Positions 42,654-52,424 of a stretch of DNA of 64,000 nt are shown here, one piece after another. Positions within the stretch are counted from its first letter, which is position 1. The number at the start of each line of letters is the position of its first letter. A program made the translations under genes and the position numbers. The notes below the pieces were generated by a model, which had not been told where the DNA came from, searched no databases, and saw only the letters and a list, made by a program, of their open reading frames with translations. Source of the DNA: Streptomyces goshikiensis (GTDB lineage Bacteria > Actinomycetota > Actinomycetes > Streptomycetales > Streptomycetaceae); contig NZ_BMVE01000005.1 of the NCBI RefSeq assembly GCF_014650555.1, positions 62,001-126,000 on the forward strand. The letters run 5' to 3'.

Positions 42654-43628
42654 ATGGGCGCCGTGTTGAACCCCCTCGCATACATCGCCAGCCGCTGGAC
42701 CCCGTCACCCCGGATCGTCCAGCGGGCCGCGTTCGCCGCGCTCCTGATGAGCGTGGCCATCGTCGTCACCGGCGGCGCGGTGCGGCTGACCGGATCCGGT
42801 CTCGGCTGCGACACCTGGCCCAAGTGCACCGACGACAGCCTGATCGTGACCCAGGAGCAGGGCTTCCACGGGGCCGTCGAGTTCACCAACCGGATGCTGA
42901 CGTACGTACTGTGCGCGGCCGTCGGCTGGGGCATCGTCGCGGCCCGCTCGGCCAAGCCCTGGCGCCGTTCGCTGACCCGCCTCGGCTGGACCCAGTTCTT
43001 CCTCGTGATGGGCAACGCCGTCCTCGGCGGCATCACCGTCCTGACGGGGCTCAACCCGTACAGCGTGGCCGGGCACTTCCTGCTCGCCACCTCGCTGATC
43101 GCCGTCACCACCATCACCTGGCAGCGCACCCGCGAGGGCGACGACGCCCCCCGGCCGCGCGTGCCCGGTCCGGTGCGCAGGCTCTCCTGGGCGCTGATCG
43201 TCACCACCGTGATCCTGATCGCGGCGGGCACGGTGGTCACCGGTTCCGGTCCGCACGCCGGCGACCGCAGCGAGATCAAGCGGATGCCGTTCGACTGGTC
43301 GGCCACCGCCCACGTGCACGCCGTCTCCGCCTGGCTGGTGTGCGCGCTCGCCGTGGCGATGTGGCTGGTGCTGCGCGTGGTGGACGCCCCGGTCGACACC
43401 CGGGCGCGCGCCCGTGACCTGCTGATCGTCCTGCTCGCCCAGGGCGCCATCGGCTACGTCCAGTACTTCACCCACGTGCCCGAGGCGCTGGTCGCGGCCC
43501 ACATGCTCGGCTCCTGCCTGGTGTGGATCGCCGTCCTGCGGGTCGCGCTCAGCCTGCGCGAGCGGACCGCGGACCCGCTGGCGGCCCCCGCCCCGGCGCT
43601 CGACGACGCGAAGCTCTCCACGGTCTGA
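42654..43628 (+). CDS. ctaA: Heme A synthase CtaA (COX15 family)
   Basis: The 324-residue integral membrane protein oxidises heme O to heme A for aa3-type oxidase. It has eight hydrophobic segments and the two heme-ligand pairs of histidines: GFHGAVEFTNRMLTY, GHFLLATSLIA, AHVHAVSAWLV and AALVAAHMLGSCLVW. The Cys pair GLGCDTWPKCTDD in the first extracytoplasmic loop is the redox pair seen in actinobacterial and Bacillus CtaA. ATG 42654 lies nine bases after AAGGCG. Together with ctaB at 45.3 kb it completes the heme O to heme A pathway. Confidence 0.93.
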   Translation: MGAVLNPLAYIASRWTPSPRIVQRAAFAALLMSVAIVVTGGAVRLTGSGLGCDTWPKCTDDSLIVTQEQGFHGAVEFTNRMLTYVLCAAVGWGIVAARSAKPWRRSLTRLGWTQFFLVMGNAVLGGITVLTGLNPYSVAGHFLLATSLIAVTTITWQRTREGDDAPRPRVPGPVRRLSWALIVTTVILIAAGTVVTGSGPHAGDRSEIKRMPFDWSATAHVHAVSAWLVCALAVAMWLVLRVVDAPVDTRARARDLLIVLLAQGAIGYVQYFTHVPEALVAAHMLGSCLVWIAVLRVALSLRERTADPLAAPAPALDDAKLSTV

Positions 43629-43677
43629 CCGGCGCGGACGGCGCGGAGGCGGGCGGGCCCGCGAGGGGCCGGCCCGC

Positions 43678-44799
43678 TCAGCCGCGTTCGTCCAGCCGGT
43701 AGACCCGGCGGGCGTTGTCCGCCGCGAGCATCGCCGCCACCCGTTCGGCGTCCCGCCAGGACCAGGCCCCGTCGCCGACCCAGCCGCCCAGCACCCGGTC
43801 CAGCGCCTCCCGGAACACCAGGGCGCCGACCGCGTGCAGTTCCGGCAGCCGCCGCCCGCCGCTGGAGAACAGCAGCTTCCCGAAGGGCGCGAGCTCCAGC
43901 AGCTCGGCCAGCACCCCCGCCGCCCGCGCCCCGGTGTGCGCGAGGGCCACGCCCAGATCGGCGTACACGTGCGGGAAGCCGGCCGCGAGCCGCGCGCTCT
44001 GGCGGTGGTACGGGTGGCCGCCGAGCAGCACCAGCCGCGTCCCGAGGCCCTCGGTGGCCCGTACGAACTCCGTCAGCCGCACCGGACCGCCCGGCTCCGG
44101 CCGCGCCTCCGGCCCCGGCCGCCCCGCGCCGGTGTGCAGCTGGAGCGGCAGCCCCGAAGCCACCGCGCTCCACAGCAGGTGCCTCAGGAGTACCGGGTCC
44201 CGTACCGCCCCGCCCTTGACCCGCCCGGCCAGCCACCGCCCGGCGGCCCCGCGCACCTCGCCGGGACCGGGCGGTTGGGGCGCGAGGGCTGCGGAGTACC
44301 CCGCGTCGGCGCCACAGGTGAAGGCGACGGCCCCTGCCGCGGCGTGGTGGACGGCCCCGGAGAGGTTGGCCAGGAACGCGCCGACCGTCCCGGAGGTGTC
44401 CGCGACCTGCTCGGCCAGCAACTCCAGCCGCACGAGTTCATGCGCCTCGGCGTTCCCGGCGCGGGCGAGTTCCTCGGGCTCCGTGATGTCCCCCGGCTCC
44501 CCGGTGTCGACCAGGAAGGTGCCGATCCCGGAGCCGCGCAGCAGCCGCCGCCCGGATTCGACCACGCCGAGCTCGCGCCGCCGGGCCAGATAGCGGGCGG
44601 GCGGGCAGTGGGGCTCCAGCCCCAGCAGCGGCGGGCACCAGCGGCGCACGGCGAAACCGGTCTGGGTGTCGAAGAAGGTGGTCCCGGCGGCGGGCGGCCC
44701 GGCCGAGGGGATCAGCTGGGCCTCGAAGGTGCCGAGTCCCAGCTCCGTGCGGAGCACTCCGTGGCAGTACTGGTCCACCAGGGACGGCGTTTCGATCAT
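43678..44799 (-). CDS. Amidohydrolase family protein (FluG N-terminal-like)
   Basis: The 373-residue TIM-barrel protein resembles the amidohydrolase domain of FluG and glutamine-synthetase-associated proteins. Visible segments are PSLVDQYCHGVLRTELG (the strand-one metal motif, here YxH rather than HxH), LPLQLHTGAG, RLVLLGGHPYHRQSARLAAGFPHVYADLGVALAH, and KLLFSSGGRRLPELHAVGALVFREAL. The altered first histidine may change metal use. ATG 44799 gives MIETPSLV. It converges with ctaA (49 bases). Substrate unknown. Confidence 0.78.
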   Translation of the reverse strand: MIETPSLVDQYCHGVLRTELGLGTFEAQLIPSAGPPAAGTTFFDTQTGFAVRRWCPPLLGLEPHCPPARYLARRRELGVVESGRRLLRGSGIGTFLVDTGEPGDITEPEELARAGNAEAHELVRLELLAEQVADTSGTVGAFLANLSGAVHHAAAGAVAFTCGADAGYSAALAPQPPGPGEVRGAAGRWLAGRVKGGAVRDPVLLRHLLWSAVASGLPLQLHTGAGRPGPEARPEPGGPVRLTEFVRATEGLGTRLVLLGGHPYHRQSARLAAGFPHVYADLGVALAHTGARAAGVLAELLELAPFGKLLFSSGGRRLPELHAVGALVFREALDRVLGGWVGDGAWSWRDAERVAAMLAADNARRVYRLDERG

Positions 44800-44892
44800 C
44801 CGGGCATCCCGTTGCGGACGTGAGGAAGGGGCTTCCACACGTCCTAACGAGAAAGCGGGGTGTGAGGTGTTGCTCGTGCTGTTGACCGAGGA

Positions 44893-45264
44893 TCAGGCGG
44901 CCCGGTTCGCGGGCCCGCCCAGCTGGATGCCCGCCATCCGGGTCCACTCGTACGGGCCGGTCTCCACCTTCGCGGCGAACTCGCCGTCGAACTCCTCGTG
45001 GAGGGTCAGCCCGGCCTTCTCGGCGGCCAGGCGGGCGGTCTCGTACGCCGGGGCGACCAGGTCGCCCCAGGCGCCGTCCGTCCCGACGAGCACGATGCGG
45101 GTGCCGGCCTGGCCGATGTGCGCGAGGTGGCCCTCGGCGCCGCCGTGCTCCTTGGCGAACGCGCCGATCTGCTTGGCCAGCCTCGCGGCCTTGCGGTCCT
45201 GCTTCTTCGCCGCGGCGCCTGCGGTGCCCTCGGTGCCTGCGGTGTCTGCCGTGGTGTCTGCCAT
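44893..45264 (-). CDS. Small conserved protein of unknown function
   Basis: The 123-residue product has a Thr/Gly/Ala-rich disordered N-terminus (MADTTADTAGTEGTAGAAAKK) and a folded, alpha/beta C-terminus (KQIGAFAKEHGGAEGHLAHIGQAGTRIVLVGTDGAWGDLVAPAYETARLAAEKAGLTLHEEFDGEFAAKVETGPYEW). I do not recognise it. ATG 45264 is favoured; ATG 45273 in frame would add three residues. It is 24 bases past ctaB on the same strand and may be its operon partner. Confidence 0.7.
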   Translation of the reverse strand: MADTTADTAGTEGTAGAAAKKQDRKAARLAKQIGAFAKEHGGAEGHLAHIGQAGTRIVLVGTDGAWGDLVAPAYETARLAAEKAGLTLHEEFDGEFAAKVETGPYEWTRMAGIQLGGPANRAA

Positions 45265-45288
45265 GTACGGCATGCTACCGGCGAGTAA

Positions 45289-46230
45289 TCAGCGGAGGAA
45301 GGGATCCACGGCGACGGCGACGAAGAGGAGCGACACATAGGTGATCGACCAGTGGAACAGCCGCATCTCCTTGAGCTTCGCGCCCGTCACCCCGGACTTG
45401 GCCCGCGCGTTCAGCGCGTGCGCCTCCCACAGCCACCAGCCGCCCGACACCAGCGCGACCGCCGTGTAGAACCAGCCGGTGTACCCCAGCGGGGTCAGCA
45501 GCAGCGAGACCGCCACCATCACCCAGCTGTAGACGACGATCTGACGCGCCACGGCCCGGTTGCCGGCCACCACGGGCAGCATCGGCACGCCGACGCGCGC
45601 GTAGTCGTCCTTCACCTTCATCGAGAGCGGCCAGTAGTGCGGCGGCGTCCAGAAGAAGATGACGAGGAAGAGGATGACGGCGGCCCAGGAGACCTCGTTC
45701 TTCACCGACGACCAGCCGATGAGCACCGGCATGCAGCCCGCGATGCCGCCCCAGACGATGTTCTGGGTGGTGCGCCGCTTCAGGAGCATCGTGTAGACCA
45801 CGACGTAGAAGAGGAGCGCGCCGAGCGACAGGGCGGCCGACAGCCAGTTGACGAGCAGACCGAAGAACAGCGTGGAGACCACACCGAGGGTGATGCCGAA
45901 GACCAGGCACTCCCGGGGGCTCACCATGCCGGTCACCAGCGGCCGCTGCGCGGTCCGGTCCATCAGCGCGTCGATGTCGCGGTCGATGTACATGTTCAGC
46001 GCGTTGGCGCCGCCCGCGGACAGATAGCCGCCGAAGCAGGTCACCAGGACCAGCCACAGCGACGGCACGCCCTGCTCGGCGAGGAACATCACCGGCACTG
46101 TGGTGATCAGCAGAAGTTCAATGATCCGCGGCTTGGTCAAAGCCACGAAAGCCATGACCCGGGCCCCGAACGGCCGGTGACCGGGGCTCGTCCCGAGTAC
46201 CCCCGCTGGACGGGATTCGACGGCCGTCAC
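45289..46230 (-). CDS. ctaB: Heme O synthase CtaB (protoheme IX farnesyltransferase)
   Basis: The 313-residue UbiA-family prenyltransferase adds a farnesyl group to heme B. It has nine or so helices with the two Asp-rich loops: NALNMYIDRDIDALMDRTAQRPLVTG and the second loop KVKDDYARVGVPMLPVVAG. GTG 46230 follows AGGGG by six bases; GTG 46236 is in frame but too close to it. The divergent gap to tkt is 327 bases. The product feeds CtaA. Confidence 0.93.
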   Translation of the reverse strand: MTAVESRPAGVLGTSPGHRPFGARVMAFVALTKPRIIELLLITTVPVMFLAEQGVPSLWLVLVTCFGGYLSAGGANALNMYIDRDIDALMDRTAQRPLVTGMVSPRECLVFGITLGVVSTLFFGLLVNWLSAALSLGALLFYVVVYTMLLKRRTTQNIVWGGIAGCMPVLIGWSSVKNEVSWAAVILFLVIFFWTPPHYWPLSMKVKDDYARVGVPMLPVVAGNRAVARQIVVYSWVMVAVSLLLTPLGYTGWFYTAVALVSGGWWLWEAHALNARAKSGVTGAKLKEMRLFHWSITYVSLLFVAVAVDPFLR

Positions 46231-46557
46231 GCACACCCCTGAGAGAGAATCCAGCAAGCTCCGACACGGACCCCCTCAAAAATGAAGGCCCGGTAAAGGC
46301 TTGCGCGTACCACGCCACTCTAGACGTTGCGCTTACGTCGCCCCGCGCGGGGGTCGCCTCGTGTTGGGCCGATCGGATACCGCACGTGGGGGGCGTCAGG
46401 TGAGAGGGGTAAGCCCCGTATGAGCACTGGCCACCGACCTGATGAAGCAGGGCTCGATCTCGAATAGCCGCACACCTTTGCGGGGGTAGGCTCGGAATCG
46501 CGCCGGTGCACCGTTCGTCACCGGGAAACGACATGTGGAGAGGAGCCCTGACTCACG
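46231..46557. other. Intergenic region, 327 bases, between ctaB and tkt
   Basis: The divergent control region has a perfect 12-bp palindrome CCCCGCGCGGGG (46341-46352), an AT-richer stretch near 46270-46330, and TAGGCT near 46487 as a possible tkt -10. The tkt ribosome-binding site GGAGAGGAG is just before the start. No gene is evident. Confidence 0.55.
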
Positions 46558-48660
46558 GTGAGCACCAAGCCGACGACCACAGAGCTCAAGTGGACCGAAC
46601 TGGACCAGCGTGCCGTCGACACGGCCCGCGTCCTTGCCGCGGACGCGGTCCAGAAGGTCGGAAACGGCCACCCGGGCACGGCGATGAGCCTGGCCCCCGC
46701 CGCGTACACCCTGTTCCAGAAGGTCATGCGGCACGACCCGGCCGACCCCGAATGGGTCGGCCGCGACCGCTTCGTGCTCTCCGCGGGGCACTCGTCCCTC
46801 ACGCTGTACACGCAGCTCTACCTGGCCGGCTTCGGCCTGGAGCTCGACGACCTGAAGGCGTTCCGCACCTGGGGTTCCAAGACCCCCGGCCACCCGGAGT
46901 ACGGCCACACCACCGGCGTCGAGACCACCACCGGCCCGCTGGGCCAGGGTGTCGCCAACGCGGTGGGCATGGCCATGGCCGCCCGCTACGAGCGCGGTCT
47001 CTTCGACCCGGAGGCCGCCCCCGGCGCCTCCCCGTTCGACCACATGATCTACGCGATCGCGGGCGACGGCTGCCTCCAGGAGGGCATCTCCTCCGAGGCC
47101 TCCTCGCTGGCCGGCCACCAGAAGCTCGGCAACCTGGTGCTGCTGTGGGACGACAACCACATCTCCATCGAGGGTGACACGGAGACGGCCGTCTCCGAGG
47201 ACACCATGAAGCGCTACGAGGCGTACGGCTGGCACGTCCAGCGCGTCGAGCAGCAGCCGAACGGCGACCTCGACCCGAAGGCGCTGTTCGCCGCCCTCCA
47301 GGCCGCGAAGGCCGAGACGGAGCGCCCCTCCTTCATCGCGATGCGCTCGATCATCGCCTGGCCGGCCCCGCACGCCCAGAACACCGAGGCCGCGCACGGC
47401 TCGGCCCTGGGTGACGACGAGGTCGCCGCCACCAAGCGCGTGCTCGGCTTCGACCCGGAGAAGACCTTCGAGGTCTCCGACGAGGTCCTCGCGCACACCC
47501 GCGAGGCGCTGGACCGCGGCCGCGAGGCCAAGGCCGCCTGGGACAAGGAGTTCTCCGCCTGGCGCACCGCCAACCCGGAGCGCGCCGCCGAGTTCGACCG
47601 CATCAACGCCAACGAGCTGCCCGCGGGCTGGGAGGACAAGCTCCCCGTCTTCGAGACCGGCAAGGGCGTCGCCACCCGCGCGGCCTCCGGCAAGGTGCTC
47701 GAAGCCCTCGGCCCGGTCATCCCGGAGCTGTGGGGCGGCTCGGCCGACCTGGCCGGCTCCAACAACACCACCATCGACAAGAACTCCTCGTTCCTGCCGA
47801 AGGACAACCCGCTGCCGGAGGCCGACCCGTACGGCCGTACCGTCCACTTCGGCATCCGCGAGCACTCCATGGCCGCGTCCATGAACGGCATCGCGCTGCA
47901 CGGCCACACCCGCATCTACGGCGGCACCTTCCTGGTGTTCTCCGACTACATGCGCAACGCCGTCCGCCTGTCCGCCCTGATGCACGTGCCGGTCACCTAC
48001 GTGTGGACGCACGACTCCATCGGCCTCGGCGAGGACGGCCCGACCCACCAGCCGGTCGAGCACCTCGCCTCGCTGCGCGCCATCCCGGGCCTGAACGTGG
48101 TCCGCCCGGCCGACGCGAACGAGACCGTCATCGCCTGGCGCGAGGTCCTGCGCCGCCACACCAAGGTGTTCGGCAAGGGTGCCCCGCACGGTCTGGCGCT
48201 GACCCGCCAGGGCGTGCCGACCTACGACCGCAACGAGGACGCGGCCAAGGGCGGCTACGTGCTCTTCGAGGCCACGGGCCCCGAGGGCGAGAGCGCCGAG
48301 GCCCAGGTCGTCCTCATCGGCACCGGCTCCGAGGTCCAGCTGGCCGTCGCCGCGCGCGAGGCCCTGCAGGCCGAGGGCATCCCGGCGCGCGTCGTCTCGA
48401 TGCCGTGCGTGGAGTGGTTCGAGGAGCAGGACCAGGACTACAAGGACAGCGTCCTGCCCCCGTCCGTCAAGGCGCGCGTCGCGGTCGAGGCCGGCATCGG
48501 CCTGACCTGGCACCGCTACGTGGGCGACGCGGGCCGGATCGTCTCGCTGGAGCACTTCGGTGCCTCCGCCGACGCCAAGGTGCTGTTCCGCGAGTTCGGT
48601 TTCACCCCCGAGGCCGTGACCGCCGCCGCCAAGGACTCCCTCGCCGCCGCCGCGCGCTGA
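46558..48660 (+). CDS. tkt: Transketolase
   Basis: The 700-residue thiamine-diphosphate enzyme moves two-carbon units in the non-oxidative pentose phosphate pathway. Visible motifs are VGNGHPGTAMSLAPAAY, GHPEYGHTTGVETTTGPLGQGV (substrate and cofactor), IAGDGCLQEGISSEA ... LWDDNHISIEG (ThDP motif), FGIREHSMAASMNGIALHG (the catalytic Glu), and HDSIGLGEDGPTHQPVEHLASLRAIP. It opens a plus-strand operon with tal, zwf, opcA and pgl. The GTG start at 46558 has a good binding site. Confidence 0.97.
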   Translation: MSTKPTTTELKWTELDQRAVDTARVLAADAVQKVGNGHPGTAMSLAPAAYTLFQKVMRHDPADPEWVGRDRFVLSAGHSSLTLYTQLYLAGFGLELDDLKAFRTWGSKTPGHPEYGHTTGVETTTGPLGQGVANAVGMAMAARYERGLFDPEAAPGASPFDHMIYAIAGDGCLQEGISSEASSLAGHQKLGNLVLLWDDNHISIEGDTETAVSEDTMKRYEAYGWHVQRVEQQPNGDLDPKALFAALQAAKAETERPSFIAMRSIIAWPAPHAQNTEAAHGSALGDDEVAATKRVLGFDPEKTFEVSDEVLAHTREALDRGREAKAAWDKEFSAWRTANPERAAEFDRINANELPAGWEDKLPVFETGKGVATRAASGKVLEALGPVIPELWGGSADLAGSNNTTIDKNSSFLPKDNPLPEADPYGRTVHFGIREHSMAASMNGIALHGHTRIYGGTFLVFSDYMRNAVRLSALMHVPVTYVWTHDSIGLGEDGPTHQPVEHLASLRAIPGLNVVRPADANETVIAWREVLRRHTKVFGKGAPHGLALTRQGVPTYDRNEDAAKGGYVLFEATGPEGESAEAQVVLIGTGSEVQLAVAAREALQAEGIPARVVSMPCVEWFEEQDQDYKDSVLPPSVKARVAVEAGIGLTWHRYVGDAGRIVSLEHFGASADAKVLFREFGFTPEAVTAAAKDSLAAAAR

Positions 48661-48695
48661 CGCCGGTACAGAACCAACGTAGGAGATGTAATCCC

Positions 48696-49814
48696 ATGAC
48701 AGACGCACTCAAGCGCCTCTCCGACGAGGGCGTGGCGATCTGGCTGGACGACCTGTCCCGCAAGCGCATCACGTCCGGCAACCTGGCCGAGCTCATCGAC
48801 CAGTCGCACGTGGTCGGTGTCACCACCAACCCGTCGATCTTCCAGAAGGCGATCAGCAGCGGCGACGGCTACGAGCAGCAGCTCGCCGACCTCGCCGCCC
48901 GCAAGGTCACCGTCGACGAGGCCATCCGCATGATCACGACGGCGGACGTCCGCGACGCCGCCGACATCCTGCGCCCGGTCTTCGACCGCACGGACGGCCA
49001 GGACGGCCGCGTGTCGATCGAGGTCGACCCCCGGCTGGCCCACGAGACCACGGCGACCATCGCCGAGGCCAAGCAGCTGGCCTGGCTGGTGGACCGCCCG
49101 AACACGCTGATCAAGATCCCGGCGACCAAGGCCGGCCTGCCGGCGATCACCGAGGTCATCGGCAAGGGCATCAGCGTCAACGTCACGCTGATCTTCTCGC
49201 TGGAGCGCTACCGCGCGGTCATGGACGCGTACCTGTCGGGTCTGGAGAAGGCCAAGGCCGCCGGCCTGGACCTCTCCCTGATCCACTCGGTCGCCTCCTT
49301 CTTCGTGTCCCGCGTGGACTCGGAGATCGACAAGCGCCTGGACGCCGTCGGCACCGACGAGGCGAAGGCCCTGAAGGGCAAGGCGGCCCTCGCGAACGCC
49401 CGTCTGGCCTACGAGGCCTACGAAGAGGTGTTCTCCTCCGACCGGTGGAACGCCCTGGAGCGGCTCGGCGCCAACAAGCAGCGCCCGCTGTGGGCCTCGA
49501 CCGGCGTCAAGGACCCGGCGTACAAGGACACCCTGTACGTGGTGGACCTGGTCGCCCCGAACACGGTGAACACCATGCCGGAGGCCACGCTGGAGGCCAC
49601 CGCCGACCACGGCCAGGTCGCCGGTGACACCGTCCGCGGCACCTACGCGCAGGCGCGCGCCGAGCTCGACGCGGTCGCCAAGCTGGGCATCTCGTACGAC
49701 GATGTGGTCCAGCTGCTCGAAGACGAGGGCGTCGAGAAGTTCGAGGCGTCCTGGAACGACCTGCTGAAGTCGACCGAGGCGGAGCTCGCGCGCCTCGCCC
49801 CCACGGAGGCCTGA
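48696..49814 (+). CDS. tal: Transaldolase
   Basis: The 372-residue product is a class I aldolase-type TIM barrel of the long actinobacterial Tal group. Key parts are VGVTTNPSIFQKAI, WLVDRPNTLIKIPATKAGLPAI (Schiff-base Lys), LIHSVASFFVSRVDSEID, and LWASTGVKDPAYKDTLYV. It follows tkt with 35 bases between and a clear AGGAG before ATG 48696. It exchanges three-carbon units between sedoheptulose-7-P and glyceraldehyde-3-P. Confidence 0.96.
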   Translation: MTDALKRLSDEGVAIWLDDLSRKRITSGNLAELIDQSHVVGVTTNPSIFQKAISSGDGYEQQLADLAARKVTVDEAIRMITTADVRDAADILRPVFDRTDGQDGRVSIEVDPRLAHETTATIAEAKQLAWLVDRPNTLIKIPATKAGLPAITEVIGKGISVNVTLIFSLERYRAVMDAYLSGLEKAKAAGLDLSLIHSVASFFVSRVDSEIDKRLDAVGTDEAKALKGKAALANARLAYEAYEEVFSSDRWNALERLGANKQRPLWASTGVKDPAYKDTLYVVDLVAPNTVNTMPEATLEATADHGQVAGDTVRGTYAQARAELDAVAKLGISYDDVVQLLEDEGVEKFEASWNDLLKSTEAELARLAPTEA

Positions 49815-49819
49815 ACACC

Positions 49820-51346
49820 TTGTCTGTAAACGGAGCGAACCCGCTTCGTGACGCACAGGACCGGCGGCTCCCGCGCATCGCGGGGCCGTCCGGCCTGGTC
49901 ATTTTCGGCGTTACGGGTGACCTGTCGCGCAAGAAGCTGATGCCGGCCGTCTACGACCTGGCCAACCGCGGCCTCCTCCCGCCGGGTTTCTCGCTGATCG
50001 GGTTCGCCCGGCGCGAGTGGCAGGACGAGGACTTCGCCAAGGTGGTCCACGACGCCGTCAAGGAGCACTCGCGCACGCCCTTCCGTGAGGAGGTCTGGCA
50101 GCAGCTGGTGCAGGGCTGCCGCTTCGTCCAGGGCGACTTCGACGACGACGAGGCCTTCCAGACCCTGAAGGCGACGATCGAGGAACTCGACAAGGCGCAG
50201 GGAACGGGCGGCAACTTCGCCTTCTACCTGTCCGTCCCGCCGAAGTTCTTCCCGAAGGTGGTCCAGCAGCTCAAGGACCACGGTCTGGCGCAGAAGGAAG
50301 GCTCCTGGCGGCGCGCCGTCATCGAGAAGCCCTTCGGCCACGACCTGAAGAGCGCCGAGGAACTCAACAAGGTCGTCCACGAGGTCTTCCCCCGGGACGA
50401 GGTCTTCCGGATCGACCACTACCTCGGCAAGGAGACCGTCCAGAACATCCTGGCGCTCCGCTTCGCCAACACCATGTTCGAGCCGATCTGGAACCGGTCG
50501 TACGTCGACCACGTGCAGATCACCATGGCCGAGGACATCGGCATCGGCGGCCGGGCCGGGTACTACGACGGCATCGGCGCGGCCCGTGACGTCATCCAGA
50601 ACCACCTGCTCCAGCTGCTCGCGCTGACCGCGATGGAGGAGCCCGGATCCTTCCACCCGAAGGCACTGGTGGCGGAGAAGCTGAAGGTGCTGACCGCGGT
50701 GGAGCTGCCCGAGGACCTGGGCAAGCACACCGTGCGCGGCCAGTACTCGGCGGCCTGGCAGGGCGGCGAGAAGGTCGTCGGGTACCTCGAAGAGGACGGC
50801 ATCGACCCCAAGTCGAAGACCGACACCTACGCGGCCATCCGGCTGGAGATCAACAACCGCCGCTGGGCGGGCGTCCCGTTCTACCTGCGGACGGGCAAGC
50901 GCCTGGGCCGCCGGGTGACCGAGATCGCGGTGGTCTTCAAGCGGGCCCCGTACCTGCCGTTCGAGTCGGGCGCGACCGAGGAGCTGGGGCAGAACGCCCT
51001 GGTCATCCGGGTCCAGCCGGACGAGGGCGTGACGGTGCGGTTCGGCTCGAAGGTGCCGGGCACCTCCATGGAGGTGCGGGACGTCACGATGGACTTCGCG
51101 TACGGCGAGTCCTTCACGGAGTCCAGCCCGGAGGCCTACGAGCGGCTCATCCTCGATGTCCTCCTCGGCGACGCGAACCTCTTCCCGCGTCACCAGGAAG
51201 TCGAGCTGTCCTGGAACATCCTCGACCCGATCGAGGAGTACTGGGACAAGCACGGCAAGCCCGCGCAGTACCCGGCGGGCACCTGGGGACCGGTCGAGGC
51301 GGACGAGATGCTCGCACGAGACGGACGGAGCTGGCGCCGGCCATGA
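49820..51346 (+). CDS. zwf: Glucose-6-phosphate 1-dehydrogenase
   Basis: The 508-residue enzyme starts the oxidative pentose phosphate route. GVTGDLSRKKLMPAVYDLANRGLLP is the nucleotide-binding motif and RIDHYLGKETVQNILALRF the active-site signature with the catalytic His/Lys. The TTG start at 49820 is ten bases after GGAGG and only five bases after the tal stop. The stop overlaps the opcA start by four bases. Zwf in actinobacteria requires OpcA for assembly or redox control. Confidence 0.96.
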   Translation: MSVNGANPLRDAQDRRLPRIAGPSGLVIFGVTGDLSRKKLMPAVYDLANRGLLPPGFSLIGFARREWQDEDFAKVVHDAVKEHSRTPFREEVWQQLVQGCRFVQGDFDDDEAFQTLKATIEELDKAQGTGGNFAFYLSVPPKFFPKVVQQLKDHGLAQKEGSWRRAVIEKPFGHDLKSAEELNKVVHEVFPRDEVFRIDHYLGKETVQNILALRFANTMFEPIWNRSYVDHVQITMAEDIGIGGRAGYYDGIGAARDVIQNHLLQLLALTAMEEPGSFHPKALVAEKLKVLTAVELPEDLGKHTVRGQYSAAWQGGEKVVGYLEEDGIDPKSKTDTYAAIRLEINNRRWAGVPFYLRTGKRLGRRVTEIAVVFKRAPYLPFESGATEELGQNALVIRVQPDEGVTVRFGSKVPGTSMEVRDVTMDFAYGESFTESSPEAYERLILDVLLGDANLFPRHQEVELSWNILDPIEEYWDKHGKPAQYPAGTWGPVEADEMLARDGRSWRRP

Positions 51347-52401
51347 AGATCGACCTCACGGAGACCACCTCCAGCAAGATCAACGCCGCGCTGGTGCAGG
51401 CGCGCCGGGACATCGGCACGCCGGCCATCGGCATGGTCCTCACGCTGGTGATCGTGACCGACGAGGAGAACGCGTACGACGCGCTCAAGTCGGCGAACGA
51501 CGCGTCCCACGAGCACCCCTCACGGATCGTCGTCGTCGTCAAGCGGGCCGGCCGTTCCGTGCGCGCCCGCCGCGACGCCCGTCTCGACGCGGAAGTCCGC
51601 GTCGGGGCGGACGCCGGCAGTGGTGAGACGGTGGTGCTCAGGCTCCACGGTGAACTGGTCGACCACGCCCAGTCCGTGGTCCTCCCGCTCCTCCTGCCGG
51701 ACGCCCCCGTGGTCGTCTGGTGGCCGGACGGTGCTCCGTCGGACCTGGCGCGCGACCCGCTGGGCGCGCTGGGGCAGCGCCGGATCACGGACACGTACGC
51801 CTGCGAGGACCCCATCGGGTACCTGTCGGCCCGTTCGGGTGCGTACGCGCCCGGTGACACGGACCTGGCGTGGACCCGGATCACGCCCTGGCGCTCGATG
51901 CTGGCCGCCGCACTGGACCAGCAGACCGTCTCGGTCGTCACCTCGGCGGTCGTCGACGGCGAGGACGAGAACCCGAGCTGCGAGCTGCTGGCCATGTGGC
52001 TGGCGGACCGCCTCCAGGTCCCGGTCAAGCGGACGGTCTCGGCCGGCCCCGGCCTGACCTCGGTGCGGCTGCGCACCAAGGACGGCGAGATCGTCCTGGA
52101 CCGTGCGGACGGGTCCCTGGCCACGCTGTGCATGCCGGGGCAGCCCGACCGCGGGGTGGCGCTCAAGCGCCGCGACACGGCCGAGCTGCTGGCGGAGGAA
52201 CTGCGCCGGCTGGACCCGGACAACACCTACGAGGCCTCGCTGAAGTTCGGCGTGGCCCGGCTGGAGGCCTCCGCGGAGGCGGCTCCGGCGAAGGCGACCG
52301 ACTCCCCGGAGACGGTGACCGGCCCCAAGGCCGACGCAGCGGCCGCGAAGCCGGCGGCCAAGCCGGCCGCGAAGCCGGCGAAGAAGGCCCCGGCCAAGTA
52401 A
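51343..52401 (+). CDS. opcA: Glucose-6-phosphate dehydrogenase assembly protein OpcA
   Basis: The 352-residue product has the OpcA core (IDLTETTSSKINAALVQARRD, PVVVWWPDGAPSDLARDPLGALGQRRITD, AWTRITPWRSMLAAALDQQ-type) and is required for full Zwf activity in cyanobacteria and actinobacteria. The last 35 residues are a Lys/Ala/Pro run (AAAKPAAKPAAKPAKKAPAK), typical of disordered, basic tails. The start ATG overlaps the zwf stop. It is followed 181 bases later by pgl. Confidence 0.94.
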   Translation: MKIDLTETTSSKINAALVQARRDIGTPAIGMVLTLVIVTDEENAYDALKSANDASHEHPSRIVVVVKRAGRSVRARRDARLDAEVRVGADAGSGETVVLRLHGELVDHAQSVVLPLLLPDAPVVVWWPDGAPSDLARDPLGALGQRRITDTYACEDPIGYLSARSGAYAPGDTDLAWTRITPWRSMLAAALDQQTVSVVTSAVVDGEDENPSCELLAMWLADRLQVPVKRTVSAGPGLTSVRLRTKDGEIVLDRADGSLATLCMPGQPDRGVALKRRDTAELLAEELRRLDPDNTYEASLKFGVARLEASAEAAPAKATDSPETVTGPKADAAAAKPAAKPAAKPAKKAPAK

Positions 52402-52424
52402 CCCGTACCCGCCGCGCGGGCCCG

